Shown piece by piece: positions 33,977 through 42,876 of a stretch of 64,000 bases of DNA. Numbering within the stretch: position 1 is the first letter of the stretch; each line of letters starts with the position of its first letter. The position numbers were made by a program, and so were the translations under genes. Source of the stretch: Fontibacterium abundans (GTDB lineage Bacteria > Pseudomonadota > Alphaproteobacteria > Pelagibacterales > Pelagibacteraceae); NCBI GenBank assembly GCA_965235095.1, contig OZ249405.1; one strand, given 5' to 3'. The notes beneath the pieces are model-generated. The model had not been told where the DNA came from. It did no database searches and saw only the letters and a list, made by a program, of their open reading frames with translations.

Positions 33977-35629
33977 GTGTCCAATCTCAATACATTTAAT
34001 CTTTATCTTTTATCTTTAAAAAAAAGCTTTCAAGATCGATTAAGAGAGAAAAAATTTAAAAGTTCTAATTATAATGTTTCTTTAGGCGGTATTCAGCCTC
34101 ACCGTATTTATGAGTCTTCTAATATATTTTTAATTCAAGATCTTATTAATCATGATCCTATTATCCTTAATAGTGTTAGAAAATACACGACTAATGTTTG
34201 GAAAATAACAAACTTAGAAGAGGATAAAATAAAAAAACTTCATAATTTTTGCTGGCTTCCCGCATTAAATATTAAAACTGAAAAAGAATTGGGCTGCTTA
34301 ATTCTTGATCAATGGATCAATAATTTTTCAAATTATAATGAAAAATATTGGACACTTGATGTCGTAACCATGCGGTTAATATATTGGATTTCAAGTTATG
34401 AGATTATTTTTAAAAATAGCGATCTTATATTTAGAAGCAAAGTTATTAATAATATTGTCAAACAAACCAAACATTTATTTAAAAATATCAGCTTAGTCAG
34501 CAGTGGAGTTGATAAAATAAAGTCTCTTGCAGCGCTGATTTTAGTTGGAAATTCTTTTGAACAATATGAAGAATATACTCAATACGGGCTTAAAAATTTA
34601 GAAGATGAACTTGGAAGTTTTGTTAACAAAGATGGATTTGTTAAAAGCAAAAACCCTGAAGATTTATTTTGGACTCTATATTTTTTAGTTCTTATTAAAG
34701 AATGTTTAACGTTATCTAGAAAACAGACTCCTGCTTTTATTAATATTTATATAAATTCTCTTGGTATTTGTTTTAAATTTTTAAGATTTTCAAATGGAGA
34801 TCTGCCTCTTTTTAACGGCGCTAATCATATTAATACTGAAAAATTTTATGAATTTTTAGAGTCTAGAGGCTATGAATTTGAAAATATGGAAAATATTTTC
34901 TGTGGTTATGCAAAAATTAAATCAAAGAAAATTGAATTATTTATAGATGCTAACAACCCCTCTTCAATGCTGCATTCAAGAAATTATCAAGCAGGCCCAT
35001 TATCATTTGAACTTGCATCAGGTGGTATAAAATTTATCTGTAATTCTGGGTCGGGTAAAAATCTTGGTGAAGAATTGTCCTATCTAAGCTCATCAACGGC
35101 AGCCCATTCAACGGTTACAATCAATGATACCTCATCCTGCATATTTCAAAAGAATGCATTGATTAGAAAATATTTTGGAAATTCTCTTATTGAAAAACAT
35201 AATATTTTTAAGCAAGAATTTAAAAATGATAAAGAATTTATTCAATGCATAATTGGTCATGATGGTTATGAAAAAAGATTTAAAATATTACATGAACGAC
35301 AAATCACTTTGTTTAAATCAAAAAATCACATTGAAGGAATTGATAGTTTAAAATGCAAAAACATAGAGAATAAAAATTTAACTTTTAGTGTAAGATTTCA
35401 TATTCATCCTGACATTCGCATCACCAAAACCATGGGAAATGATATCCTACTTAGTTCAAGCGGTGGTGAGGGTTGGATATTTAGAAGCCCTCAAATACCC
35501 ACTAAAATTGAAAAGAATCTTTATTTTGGTAACTCAGACAATATCAAGGAAACCTCATTTATTCTGCTTGAAGGGAATGTAGAAAATGAAAACACTAATA
35601 TTATTTGGCATCTAGAAAAAGCCAAATAA
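33977..35629 (+). CDS. Heparinase II/III-family protein
   Basis: Protein of 550 residues with an N-terminal all-helical (alpha/alpha toroid) part and a C-terminal beta-sandwich, the layout of the heparinase II/III family. The segment NYQAGPLSFELASGGIKFICNSGSG and the SSTAAHSTVTINDTSS that follows carry the family's conserved His. Starts at GTG (33977) immediately after the rpe stop. In alphaproteobacteria this gene sits between rpe and purH; its substrate is unknown and it has no signal peptide. Confidence 0.8.
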   Translation: MSNLNTFNLYLLSLKKSFQDRLREKKFKSSNYNVSLGGIQPHRIYESSNIFLIQDLINHDPIILNSVRKYTTNVWKITNLEEDKIKKLHNFCWLPALNIKTEKELGCLILDQWINNFSNYNEKYWTLDVVTMRLIYWISSYEIIFKNSDLIFRSKVINNIVKQTKHLFKNISLVSSGVDKIKSLAALILVGNSFEQYEEYTQYGLKNLEDELGSFVNKDGFVKSKNPEDLFWTLYFLVLIKECLTLSRKQTPAFINIYINSLGICFKFLRFSNGDLPLFNGANHINTEKFYEFLESRGYEFENMENIFCGYAKIKSKKIELFIDANNPSSMLHSRNYQAGPLSFELASGGIKFICNSGSGKNLGEELSYLSSSTAAHSTVTINDTSSCIFQKNALIRKYFGNSLIEKHNIFKQEFKNDKEFIQCIIGHDGYEKRFKILHERQITLFKSKNHIEGIDSLKCKNIENKNLTFSVRFHIHPDIRITKTMGNDILLSSSGGEGWIFRSPQIPTKIEKNLYFGNSDNIKETSFILLEGNVENENTNIIWHLEKAK

Positions 35630-35653
35630 AAATCGTATACCCAATACTCCTTC

Positions 35654-37213
35654 ATGCAACTGATTAAAATTAAAAAAGCCTTAATCTCTGTTTCTGATAA
35701 GACAAATCTAAAAGAAGTTCTCGGATGTTTACAAGCAAATAATGTTGAAATTATCAGCACCGGTGGAAGCTATAAATTTATAAAAGATCTTGGTTTTAAA
35801 TGTACTGAAATTTCAGAATATACAAAATTTCCTGAAATATTAGATGGTAGACTTAAAACATTGCACCCAAAAATTCATGGGGGTCTTCTTGCTAAAGCTG
35901 ATGATAAAGAACACCAAGACCAAATCAAAAAAGAAGGTATAGATTTTATAAATTTACTAATTGTTAATCTTTATCCATTTGAGAAAAAGCTTTTAGAAAA
36001 AGCAGACTTTGACACGATGATTGAAAATATCGACATTGGCGGTCCTGCAATGGTTAGATCTTCGGCCAAGAATTTTAAATTTACAACAGTTATATCAAGC
36101 ACCGACCAATATTCAGATTTAATAAATGAATTAAATAATAATAAAGGATCAACCTCTTTTGAATTTAGGAAAAAACTTGCAACCGATGCTTTTCTTGAAA
36201 CTGCTTATTATGACTCGGTAATATCCAACTGGATGAATGATTTAAGAGATAATAAATTTCCAAAAAAAATTACAATCGCAGGTCAGCTTAAAGATAAATT
36301 AAGATATGGAGAAAATCCTCATCAGCAAGCCTCTGTTTATAAAATAAATTATAAAAATGATTTCTTATCAAAAATTAAACAAATCCAAGGAAAAGAGCTT
36401 AGCTATAATAATTATTTAGACATGTATTCAGCAGTGTCCATATCTAAGGAATTAGGTGAAAATGGCAGTTCTTGCATTATCGTTAAACACAACAATCCTT
36501 GTAGCTGTGCTATCGCAGAGAATGCCCTTAAATCCTACGAATTAGCCCTTTCTAGCGACCCTATCAGTGCTTTTGGAGGTATCGTCAGCTTTAATGGGGA
36601 AGTCGACGAAAAGCTTGCTAGTGAGATCACAAAGACATTCTATGAAGTAATTATTGCAAGAGGCTTTAATAAAAAAAGCTTAGAAATTTTTGAAAAGAAA
36701 AAAAACTTAAGATTAATTTCTTTAGAAAACTTTAAAGAACAAGATAAATTTTCTTATACATTTTTAGGCGACAATTTTTTAGTTCAAGACAAAGATCAAA
36801 TCGAAATTAATAAAAAAGAATTAAAATTTGTAACTAAAAATAAACCAACTGATAAAGAGTTAGATGATTTAATATTTGCATTCAAGGTTTGCAAATTTGT
36901 AAAATCTAATGCAATTGTTATAGCGAAAAATAATAAGACACTTGGTATTGGCGCTGGTCAAACCAACAGATTAGCTTCTAGTAAAATTGCATGTCAGAAT
37001 GCCACTGAATTTTTCAAAGAGGAAGTTAAAGGAAGTGTTGCGGCATCTGACGCTTTTTTTCCATTCGCCGATGGATTAAATGAATTAATTAAAATTGGTG
37101 TTAAATGTATTATCCAGCCTGGTGGATCAATCAAAGATGAAGAAGTAATTGCTGCAGCGGAGAAAGCTGGAATTGCAATGGTATTTACTGGGATTAGAAA
37201 CTTTAGACACTAA
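35654..37213 (+). CDS. purH: Bifunctional AICAR transformylase/IMP cyclohydrolase
   Basis: Last two steps of purine biosynthesis. The N-terminal IMP cyclohydrolase domain (about 1-190) has STGGSYKFI, DGRLKTLHPKIHGGLLA and NIDIGGPAMVRSSAKN; the C-terminal transformylase domain has RYGENPHQQ, the catalytic Lys-His in IVKHNNPCSCA and FPFADGLNELI. 519 residues, full length. Its 3' end overlaps the convergent carbinolamine dehydratase gene by 11 bases. Confidence 0.96.
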   Translation: MQLIKIKKALISVSDKTNLKEVLGCLQANNVEIISTGGSYKFIKDLGFKCTEISEYTKFPEILDGRLKTLHPKIHGGLLAKADDKEHQDQIKKEGIDFINLLIVNLYPFEKKLLEKADFDTMIENIDIGGPAMVRSSAKNFKFTTVISSTDQYSDLINELNNNKGSTSFEFRKKLATDAFLETAYYDSVISNWMNDLRDNKFPKKITIAGQLKDKLRYGENPHQQASVYKINYKNDFLSKIKQIQGKELSYNNYLDMYSAVSISKELGENGSSCIIVKHNNPCSCAIAENALKSYELALSSDPISAFGGIVSFNGEVDEKLASEITKTFYEVIIARGFNKKSLEIFEKKKNLRLISLENFKEQDKFSYTFLGDNFLVQDKDQIEINKKELKFVTKNKPTDKELDDLIFAFKVCKFVKSNAIVIAKNNKTLGIGAGQTNRLASSKIACQNATEFFKEEVKGSVAASDAFFPFADGLNELIKIGVKCIIQPGGSIKDEEVIAAAEKAGIAMVFTGIRNFRH

Positions 37214-37541
37214 TCATATCTATCTTAGAAGCTAAGATAAAATCACTTAAAGAAAGTCCATTAATTGCATGCGTATGTATATTAACTTCAGCGTAACCCC
37301 AGCCAAATTTTAAATCTGGGTGATGGCCCTCCTCTTCAGCAATAGTTGAGAGCTTATTAATAAAACTCAGACTCTTTTCAAAGTTGGAAAATTTATAAAC
37401 TCTTGATAAATAAAATGCTTTTTTTTCATTAATCAAAACTTTCCACTCTGTTAAATATTTTAAATACTCATCAATCTGCTCTCTAGTAAATGGAGGGATA
37501 TCTCCTCTACAAGGGACACATTTTTTTTTATGTAGATCCAT
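37203..37541 (-). CDS. Pterin-4a-carbinolamine dehydratase
   Basis: Small protein of 112 residues of the DCoH/PhhB family, which dehydrates 4a-hydroxytetrahydrobiopterin. The active-site motif EEEGHHPDLKFGWGYAEVNIHTHAINGLS holds the catalytic histidines (in two parts across residues 70-98), and the N-terminal KKCVPCRGDIPP is common in bacterial members. No phenylalanine hydroxylase is in the window; many bacteria use the protein in molybdopterin or folate-related metabolism instead. Its 5' flank is the junction of the putative tRNA-associated cassette. Confidence 0.88.
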   Translation of the reverse strand: MDLHKKKCVPCRGDIPPFTREQIDEYLKYLTEWKVLINEKKAFYLSRVYKFSNFEKSLSFINKLSTIAEEEGHHPDLKFGWGYAEVNIHTHAINGLSLSDFILASKIDMISV

Positions 37542-37577
37542 AATTATTTTATTATATCAGATTAAATATGTTTTTCA

Positions 37578-37607
37578 GCTGATTTGGAGCGGGTGAAGGA
37601 AATTGAA
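37578..37607 (+). repeat. Partial copy of tRNA-Gly 3' end (putative attachment site, distal)
   Basis: 30 bases matching 39260-39289 at 29 positions in the same orientation. The match covers the last part of tRNA-Gly (T-loop, T-stem 3' strand, acceptor strand, TCCA) and seven bases of its downstream flank. A partial tRNA 3' end lying downstream of the intact tRNA is the usual footprint of tyrosine-recombinase integration. Confidence 0.8.
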
Positions 37608-38087
37608 TGCCTCACTGGTATAATAAAATCAATGCTTCTACACGAAGTTGTCTTCCTACTTTAGAAAGTTGTCTGCCTGAGATTCATTTAAAATTTTGTT
37701 TTATTCAACTCTACAATTTAAATCTTTTAAAATATTCGCACACAATAAATTAAACGCTATACTCTCACTGTCAAAAAAATTTCTCCAAGTGTATCTATTT
37801 CAAGCAACAACTTGGAGAATTATAATTTTTGAAGATGATTGTACACACATGACCAAAATGACCCATCGCACAAAATGTTTTCTGTTTTTTTGGTTGAACC
37901 CAGATCCAATAATCAGAACTATATTCTAAAACTTTGCTAGAATTAAGAGCTATATGCGACTTTGATGCCATTACGAGTTGTGGTATAAAATTTATTAATA
38001 AAAAATTTTTACCTATAATTTTTGTTGATCTTTTTTTAAGCAAGAATATTTATATTGTAGAAATATTATCGTTTTTCAAAATTAAAT
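37608..38087. other. 480-bp region without a recognisable gene inside the cassette
   Basis: No convincing gene. Open frames of 77 codons (37696-37929, +) and 82 codons (37795-38043, -) overlap each other and match nothing I know. Visible structure: a near-direct repeat AAGTTGTCTTCCT (37645-37657) / AAGTTGTCTGCCT (37666-37678), and a perfect 10-bp inverted repeat TTCTCCAAGT (37781-37790) / ACTTGGAGAA (37810-37819) with a 19-base loop. Base composition in 37800-37990 looks less AT-rich than the methyltransferase that follows. It may be degraded coding sequence or the regulatory region of that gene. Confidence 0.5.
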
Positions 38088-39230
38088 ATGTCGATAATTA
38101 TGTCTAAATTTAAAAATCTTTGGACAAAAAATAAATATAACTTTAAAAAATTTTGGGTAAGAAACAAATACAAATTAGATTTAAATAATGAACTAATAAA
38201 AATGATTGATTGTTTTATACAGTCCGAAAGTTATAAATTAGTTTCTAAGTATTGGCATTATTTAAATATTAGAAATCTTTCTCAACTTAAAAACAAAAAT
38301 TTAGAAAATTATTCAACATCTGTAGCAAAAAATTACTACACTTTTATAGATGTAACTGAAGATCAAATCAAACAAGCAATGATAAATGTAGAAAATACTT
38401 TTCCTTCTGAAAAAATTAATCTTTTCAAAAAACAGGCTGGATTGTCTTATGTGGAAAGTATGAAATATAATAATTTAACTTATTTGTTGTGGCTAAATTT
38501 AAGAAATTCAAAATCATTTGATAAATTAGACAAATTATCTGATGAAGGATATTTAAGTTACAATGATCCATATATTAAAATAAATGATTCCAAAATAACA
38601 TCTGATAAAATTAATTCTCTTTTAGACTATGAAAAAATTAATAAATTTTCTAATTTTTCTAATATACAAAATATTTTAGAAATTGGGGCGGGTTCTGGAA
38701 GAACCAGTCAAGCAATTTTAACATCCCACAGCAATATAAAATATACAATTTGCGATATTCCTCCAGCATTATTTGTTTCATACGAAAGACTTAAAAAGGT
38801 TTTTAATACAAAAAAAATAGGGCTGCTTTACGATTTACAAGATTCGGTAGAATTAAATAATTCGATAAATAATTTTGATATTTCTTTCATAATGCCACAC
38901 CAATTAAATTTAATTAAAAATAACAATTTTGATTTAACTATTGCTATTGACTGTATTCACGAGATGGACAAAAAAACAATACAAAATTATTTTACTAATA
39001 TTAATAATATTTCAAAATTATTTTATTTTTCCGTTTGGAAAAAAACTACTGTTCCTTTTTCGGGTATTTTAAGAAAATTTTCTTTTTTTGGAATTTTAAA
39101 GAAATATGAGAACAATTTAGATTATTTTAATAATGATTATAATATTCCAAAAAATTGGTTAAAAAATTTTGAAGAAGATTTAGTTTTTCCTTCAAATTTT
39201 ATTTGCAGTGGTTATAAAATAAAAAAATAA
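38088..39230 (+). CDS. Putative sugar O-methyltransferase
   Basis: Protein of 380 residues with a class I SAM-dependent methyltransferase domain in the second half: the SAM loop ILEIGAGSGRTSQAIL at about 197-212, the strand-2 acidic residue in YTICDIPPAL, and a DLTIAIDCIHEM strand-4 motif. The helical N-terminal part with YVESMKYNNLTYLLWLNLR resembles putative sugar O-methyltransferases that sit in surface-polysaccharide islands. Composition is even richer in Asn, Lys, Ile and Phe than its neighbours. It is the only gene in the interval between the two tRNA-Gly end copies, so it is probably acquired. Start could also be the ATG four codons on (38100). Confidence 0.72.
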   Translation: MSIIMSKFKNLWTKNKYNFKKFWVRNKYKLDLNNELIKMIDCFIQSESYKLVSKYWHYLNIRNLSQLKNKNLENYSTSVAKNYYTFIDVTEDQIKQAMINVENTFPSEKINLFKKQAGLSYVESMKYNNLTYLLWLNLRNSKSFDKLDKLSDEGYLSYNDPYIKINDSKITSDKINSLLDYEKINKFSNFSNIQNILEIGAGSGRTSQAILTSHSNIKYTICDIPPALFVSYERLKKVFNTKKIGLLYDLQDSVELNNSINNFDISFIMPHQLNLIKNNNFDLTIAIDCIHEMDKKTIQNYFTNINNISKLFYFSVWKKTTVPFSGILRKFSFFGILKKYENNLDYFNNDYNIPKNWLKNFEEDLVFPSNFICSGYKIKK

Positions 39231-39259
39231 GGAAGTTTAAAAAGGATTAATGATTACTT

Positions 39260-39289
39260 GCTGATTTGGAGCGGGTGAAGGGAATTGAA
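39260..39289 (+). repeat. tRNA-Gly 3' end copy of the direct repeat (putative attachment site)
   Basis: The intact-tRNA copy of the 30-base repeat, 29/30 identical to 37578-37607; the one mismatch is at 39282 (G here, A in the distal copy). It spans the 3' end of the tRNA and seven bases of flank. Confidence 0.8.
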
Positions 39290-39341
39290 CCCACGACCTA
39301 ATCGTTGGCAACGATTCGCTCTACCACTGAGCTACACCCGC
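39267..39341 (-). tRNA. tRNA-Gly (GCC)
   Basis: 75 nt including an encoded CCA. Acceptor GCGGGTG/CACCCGC, D-arm GCTC...GAGC with AGTGGTA loop, anticodon arm AATCG-TTGCCAA-CGATT with anticodon GCC, T-loop TTCAATT, discriminator U73. The T-stem GTGGG/CCCTT has a U-U mismatch at the second pair and a G-U at the first. Transcribed leftward, with the cassette directly after its 3' end. Confidence 0.95.
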
Positions 39342-39396
39342 TTAATAATCCAGTGAAATTAAATGAAAATAAATTTTAATCAATTGAAAAGTGAAA

Positions 39397-39424
39397 TTGA
39401 ATAAAGCAAATTAAACACTATATT
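39397..39424 (+). promoter_or_regulatory. Possible promoter of the LON-domain gene
   Basis: TTGAAT (39397-39402) and TATATT (39419-39424) with a 16-base spacer, nine bases before the ATG at 39433. In such AT-rich DNA chance matches are common. Confidence 0.3.
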
Positions 39425-39432
39425 AATTCATA

Positions 39433-40086
39433 ATGACAACTTTTAATAAAAAAGAAATTCCACAGGAAATATCTATTTTCCCACTTGCTAATGCGGTGTT
39501 CTTTCCAAATACAATTTTACCTCTCAACATATTTGAGCCTAGATATAAAAAAATGGTCGAAGATGCTTTGGCCTCAAATAAAATGATTGGAATGATTCAA
39601 ACTAGGGAAAGTAACAATCCAAAAAAACCTGAAGTATTTAGTGTTGGCTGTCTTGGCAAAATAGACACTCACACACAAACAGCGGACGGCAGATATTTAA
39701 TAAACCTTAAAGGCTTAGTGCGATTTAGAATTTTAGATGAAGCTGAGACTGAACTTCCTTATAGAAAATTTAGAGTAACCTATGATGAGTTTTTAGATGA
39801 TTTAGAAAAAATAAAATTCAATGACAAAATTGATGTACTGCAGCTTATAGATAAAGCTAGAAAACTATTTAAAATTCATCATCTATCTACGGACTGGAAG
39901 ATTGTTGAAAAAGTTGAACCAGATCAGTTAATAAATTCGCTATCAATGATATGTCCTTTCTCCGTAAGCGAAAAACAAGGTTTGCTTGAGGCAAAAACTT
40001 TGAATGAGAGAAATTTACTTATTAATCAGATAATAAATTTTTATATTATTGGAAACAACCCTGGATCTGAAAGACAAATCCACTAA
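39433..40086 (+). CDS. LON N-terminal substrate-binding domain protein
   Basis: Stand-alone LON N-domain protein of 217 residues without ATPase or protease domains. The opening ISIFPLANAVFFPNTILPLNIFEPRYKKM (split over residues 10-38) and IGMIQT, GCLGKI, TADGRYLINLKGLVRFRI are characteristic. Bacterial members are thought to bind unfolded or specific substrates; function is not established. Convergent with rho, eight bases apart. Confidence 0.9.
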   Translation: MTTFNKKEIPQEISIFPLANAVFFPNTILPLNIFEPRYKKMVEDALASNKMIGMIQTRESNNPKKPEVFSVGCLGKIDTHTQTADGRYLINLKGLVRFRILDEAETELPYRKFRVTYDEFLDDLEKIKFNDKIDVLQLIDKARKLFKIHHLSTDWKIVEKVEPDQLINSLSMICPFSVSEKQGLLEAKTLNERNLLINQIINFYIIGNNPGSERQIH

Positions 40087-40093
40087 GGAATAA

Positions 40094-41365
40094 TTAAGCG
40101 GACTTATTCATTGAGTCAAAAAATTCAGCGTTGTTTTTTGTCTCTCTTAATTTACCAATTAAAAATTCTATTGCTTCCATATTTCCCATTGGCGCAATAA
40201 GTCTTCTTAAAACGTTCATCTTTTGAAGGTCTTCCTTCTTGAATAACAAGTCTTCTTTTCGAGTTCCAGATTTTGTAATATCGATTGCTGGGAAAATTCT
40301 CTTATCTGCAATCTTTCTATCTAAAATAACTTCGGCATTACCCGTTCCTTTAAATTCTTCAAAAATGACTTCATCCATTCTTGAACCAGTTTCAATTAAT
40401 GCTGTAGAAATAATTGTTAAAGATCCACCCTCTTCAATGTTTCTTGCCGCTCCAAAAAATCTTTTTGGTCTTTGTAATGCGTTCGCATCAACACCACCCG
40501 TTAATACTTTTCCTGAACTTGGAACAACTGCGTTATAAGCTCTTCCTAATCGCGTGATAGAATCTAATAAAATCACCACATCTTTTTTATGCTCTGCTAA
40601 TCTTTTTGCTTTCTCAATTACCATCTCAGCTACCTGAACGTGTCTCATTGCCGGTTCATCAAATGTTGAGCTGACAACTTCACCTTTTACAGATCTTTGC
40701 ATGTCCGTAACTTCCTCTGGTCTTTCATCAATAAGTAAAACTATTAAATAAATCTCTGGATGATTTGCTGTAATAGAATGTGCAATGTTTTGAAGTATTA
40801 CTGTTTTACCAGCTCTTGGTGGTGACACGATTAAAGCTCTTTGACCTTTTCCAATAGGAGTTACAAGATCAATTAGTCTTGCTGTTAAATCTGGTTTTTT
40901 GTCAGCTTTATTAGATTCAACTTCTAAATTTATACGCTCATCTGGGTATAAGGGTGTTAAGTTATCAAAGTTAATTTTATTTCTAGATTTTTCAGGATCT
41001 TCAAAATTTATTTTACTAACTTGTAAAAGCGCAAAATATCTCTCAGAATCTTTTGGGGCTCTAATTTCTCCTTCAACCGTATCTCCTTTTCTAAGACCAA
41101 ATCTTCTAATTTGGCTTGGGCTTACATAAATATCATCGGGCCCTGGTAAATAATTAGACTCTGTGGCTCTTAAAAAACCAAAACCATCTTGTAATGTTTC
41201 AAGAACACCGCTTCCTGTAATCTTTTCATTTTTTTCAGCAAATTTTTTAAGAATTGCGAACAAGATTTCTTGTTTTCGCATTGTGCTTGGGTTTTCGATT
41301 CCTAGCTTTTCAGCTTCTAAAATTAAATCTGCTGGCGTTTTATTTTTTAATTCTTGGAGGTTCAT
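40094..41365 (-). CDS. rho: Transcription termination factor Rho
   Basis: Hexameric RNA helicase that ends transcription. N-terminal helical Rho_N domain, then the cold-shock-like RNA-binding domain with LQDGFGFLRATESNYLPG and DDIYVSPSQIRRF, then the ATPase with Walker A PPRAGKTVILQ, Walker B VVILLDSITRLGRAYN, the Q-loop/R-loop TGGVDANALQRPKRFFGAARN. 423 residues, full length. 66 nt downstream of hemJ in the same direction. Confidence 0.97.
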   Translation of the reverse strand: MNLQELKNKTPADLILEAEKLGIENPSTMRKQEILFAILKKFAEKNEKITGSGVLETLQDGFGFLRATESNYLPGPDDIYVSPSQIRRFGLRKGDTVEGEIRAPKDSERYFALLQVSKINFEDPEKSRNKINFDNLTPLYPDERINLEVESNKADKKPDLTARLIDLVTPIGKGQRALIVSPPRAGKTVILQNIAHSITANHPEIYLIVLLIDERPEEVTDMQRSVKGEVVSSTFDEPAMRHVQVAEMVIEKAKRLAEHKKDVVILLDSITRLGRAYNAVVPSSGKVLTGGVDANALQRPKRFFGAARNIEEGGSLTIISTALIETGSRMDEVIFEEFKGTGNAEVILDRKIADKRIFPAIDITKSGTRKEDLLFKKEDLQKMNVLRRLIAPMGNMEAIEFLIGKLRETKNNAEFFDSMNKSA

Positions 41366-41431
41366 TTATATTTGGGATTGTCTTGTGAAACTTTTAGGTG
41401 TGGAAGGAATATAACAATAATTAATTATCTT

Positions 41432-41863
41432 TCAAGCGGGTTTAAAAATAGCCAAAAAGACAATGATTATCAGTATAATAGTTGGTATTTCATTTATAAC
41501 TCTAAAAAATTTTGAACTTCTTATATTTCTATCAAACTCAAAATCCTTCAAGCATTTAGATAAGAAACCATGATAGCCAGAAAGAGCTATTACAAGTAAA
41601 AATTTAATAGATAACCATAAAGAAAAGATACTATTAAATCCTAAAATCCACAAAACAGATAAGCCGGATGCCCAAGTAACAATCATAGCTGGGTTCATAA
41701 TTATTTTCATTAATCTTTTTTCCATCACTTTAAAAATTTTAGAAGATTCGGTGCTATTATTTTCAACGTGATAAACAAATAATCTTGGTAAATACAAAAG
41801 CCCAACCATCCATGAAATAACGGCTATAACGTGAATTGCTTTAAGCGTTAAATATAAATTCAT
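41432..41863 (-). CDS. hemJ: Protoporphyrinogen oxidase HemJ
   Basis: Integral-membrane protoporphyrinogen IX oxidase, 143 residues with four hydrophobic segments. Typical are LTLKAIHVIAVISWMVGLLYLPRLFVYH (conserved histidines), and WLSIKFLLVIALSGYHGFL. It overlaps hemH by one base; with hemH and hemE it makes a haem-synthesis run (hemE-hemH-hemJ). Confidence 0.93.
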   Translation of the reverse strand: MNLYLTLKAIHVIAVISWMVGLLYLPRLFVYHVENNSTESSKIFKVMEKRLMKIIMNPAMIVTWASGLSVLWILGFNSIFSLWLSIKFLLVIALSGYHGFLSKCLKDFEFDRNIRSSKFFRVINEIPTIILIIIVFLAIFKPA

Positions 41864-42876
41864 TAATTAACTAAATATTTTTTAACAATATGCTCCATCA
41901 TTTTAATGTGGCCTTCATTATCATTTAGACATGGAACAATATCATAATTTTCTCCACCATTTTCTATAAAGCTTTCTTTTCCTTGAATTGCTATTTCCTC
42001 TAAAGTCTCAACACAATCTGATGAAAATCCAGGACATATCATAAGCACATTTTTTTTACCATTGTTAGGTAGCTCCTCTAAAGTTTTGTCTGTGTATGGA
42101 GTTAACCACTCATCCGGTCCAAACCTTGATTGAAAAGTCGTCTCGATAGGAATGTCTTTAAATTTTTCTTTCATCAGTCGCGTCGTTTTTTGGCAATAAC
42201 AATGATATGGGTCACCTTTTGTAAAATATTTTTTTGGTATGCCGTGATAAGAGGCCAGGATTAAATCTGGCTTCCATTTAATTTCTGAGACTTTCTTTTT
42301 TATACTTTTTACAAGCGCATCAATAAACAGGGGTTCGCTTTCATAATGTGGAATCGTTTGTAAGCTGGGCTGCCATCTCATTTTTATTAAATTTCTATAA
42401 ACTTCATCACACACAGTTGCTGTGGTCGCTGCTGCATATTGTGGGTATAAAGGAAAAATAATAATTTTTTCGCACCCTTCTTTCTGCAAAAAATCTAGTT
42501 TACTTTTTATGCTTGGGTTTCCATACCTCATTGCAAAATCAACAATAACATTATCACTGCCTATCTTTTCTTTTAATTTTTGGGTTTGGCTTTTAGTATA
42601 ATATCTAAGCGGCGATTCATTGGTATCGTTCATCCAAATTTGCTTATAAGCATGCGCTGTTTTTGAGGGTCTGAAGGTTAATATAAATAAGTTTAAAATT
42701 ATTTGCCAAAGAATAGGATTAACTTCTATTACTCTCGTGTCAGACAAAAACTCTTTTAAATATTTTCTAATATCCCACCAACTCGTTGAATCTGGTGTTC
42801 CAAGGTTAACCAGTAAAACTCCGGTTTTTCCAAATTTCACTTTAGGGTGATTTATTTTATCTAAATCAAAACTCAT
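41863..42876 (-). CDS. hemH: Ferrochelatase
   Basis: Inserts iron into protoporphyrin IX. Motifs: VLLVNLGTPDS at the start, AMRYGNPSI, PLYPQYAAATT, the catalytic His in ASYHGIPKKYF, TFQSRFGPDEWLTPYT and the C-terminal FSSDCVETLEEI. 337 residues, full length. Overlaps hemE by four bases and hemJ by one. Confidence 0.96.
   Translation of the reverse strand: MSFDLDKINHPKVKFGKTGVLLVNLGTPDSTSWWDIRKYLKEFLSDTRVIEVNPILWQIILNLFILTFRPSKTAHAYKQIWMNDTNESPLRYYTKSQTQKLKEKIGSDNVIVDFAMRYGNPSIKSKLDFLQKEGCEKIIIFPLYPQYAAATTATVCDEVYRNLIKMRWQPSLQTIPHYESEPLFIDALVKSIKKKVSEIKWKPDLILASYHGIPKKYFTKGDPYHCYCQKTTRLMKEKFKDIPIETTFQSRFGPDEWLTPYTDKTLEELPNNGKKNVLMICPGFSSDCVETLEEIAIQGKESFIENGGENYDIVPCLNDNEGHIKMMEHIVKKYLVN

Noticed and set aside
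37696..37929. 77-codon plus-strand frame as a gene
   Set aside because: No family, no ribosome site, overlaps an equally unsupported opposite frame; reported only as part of an unexplained region.
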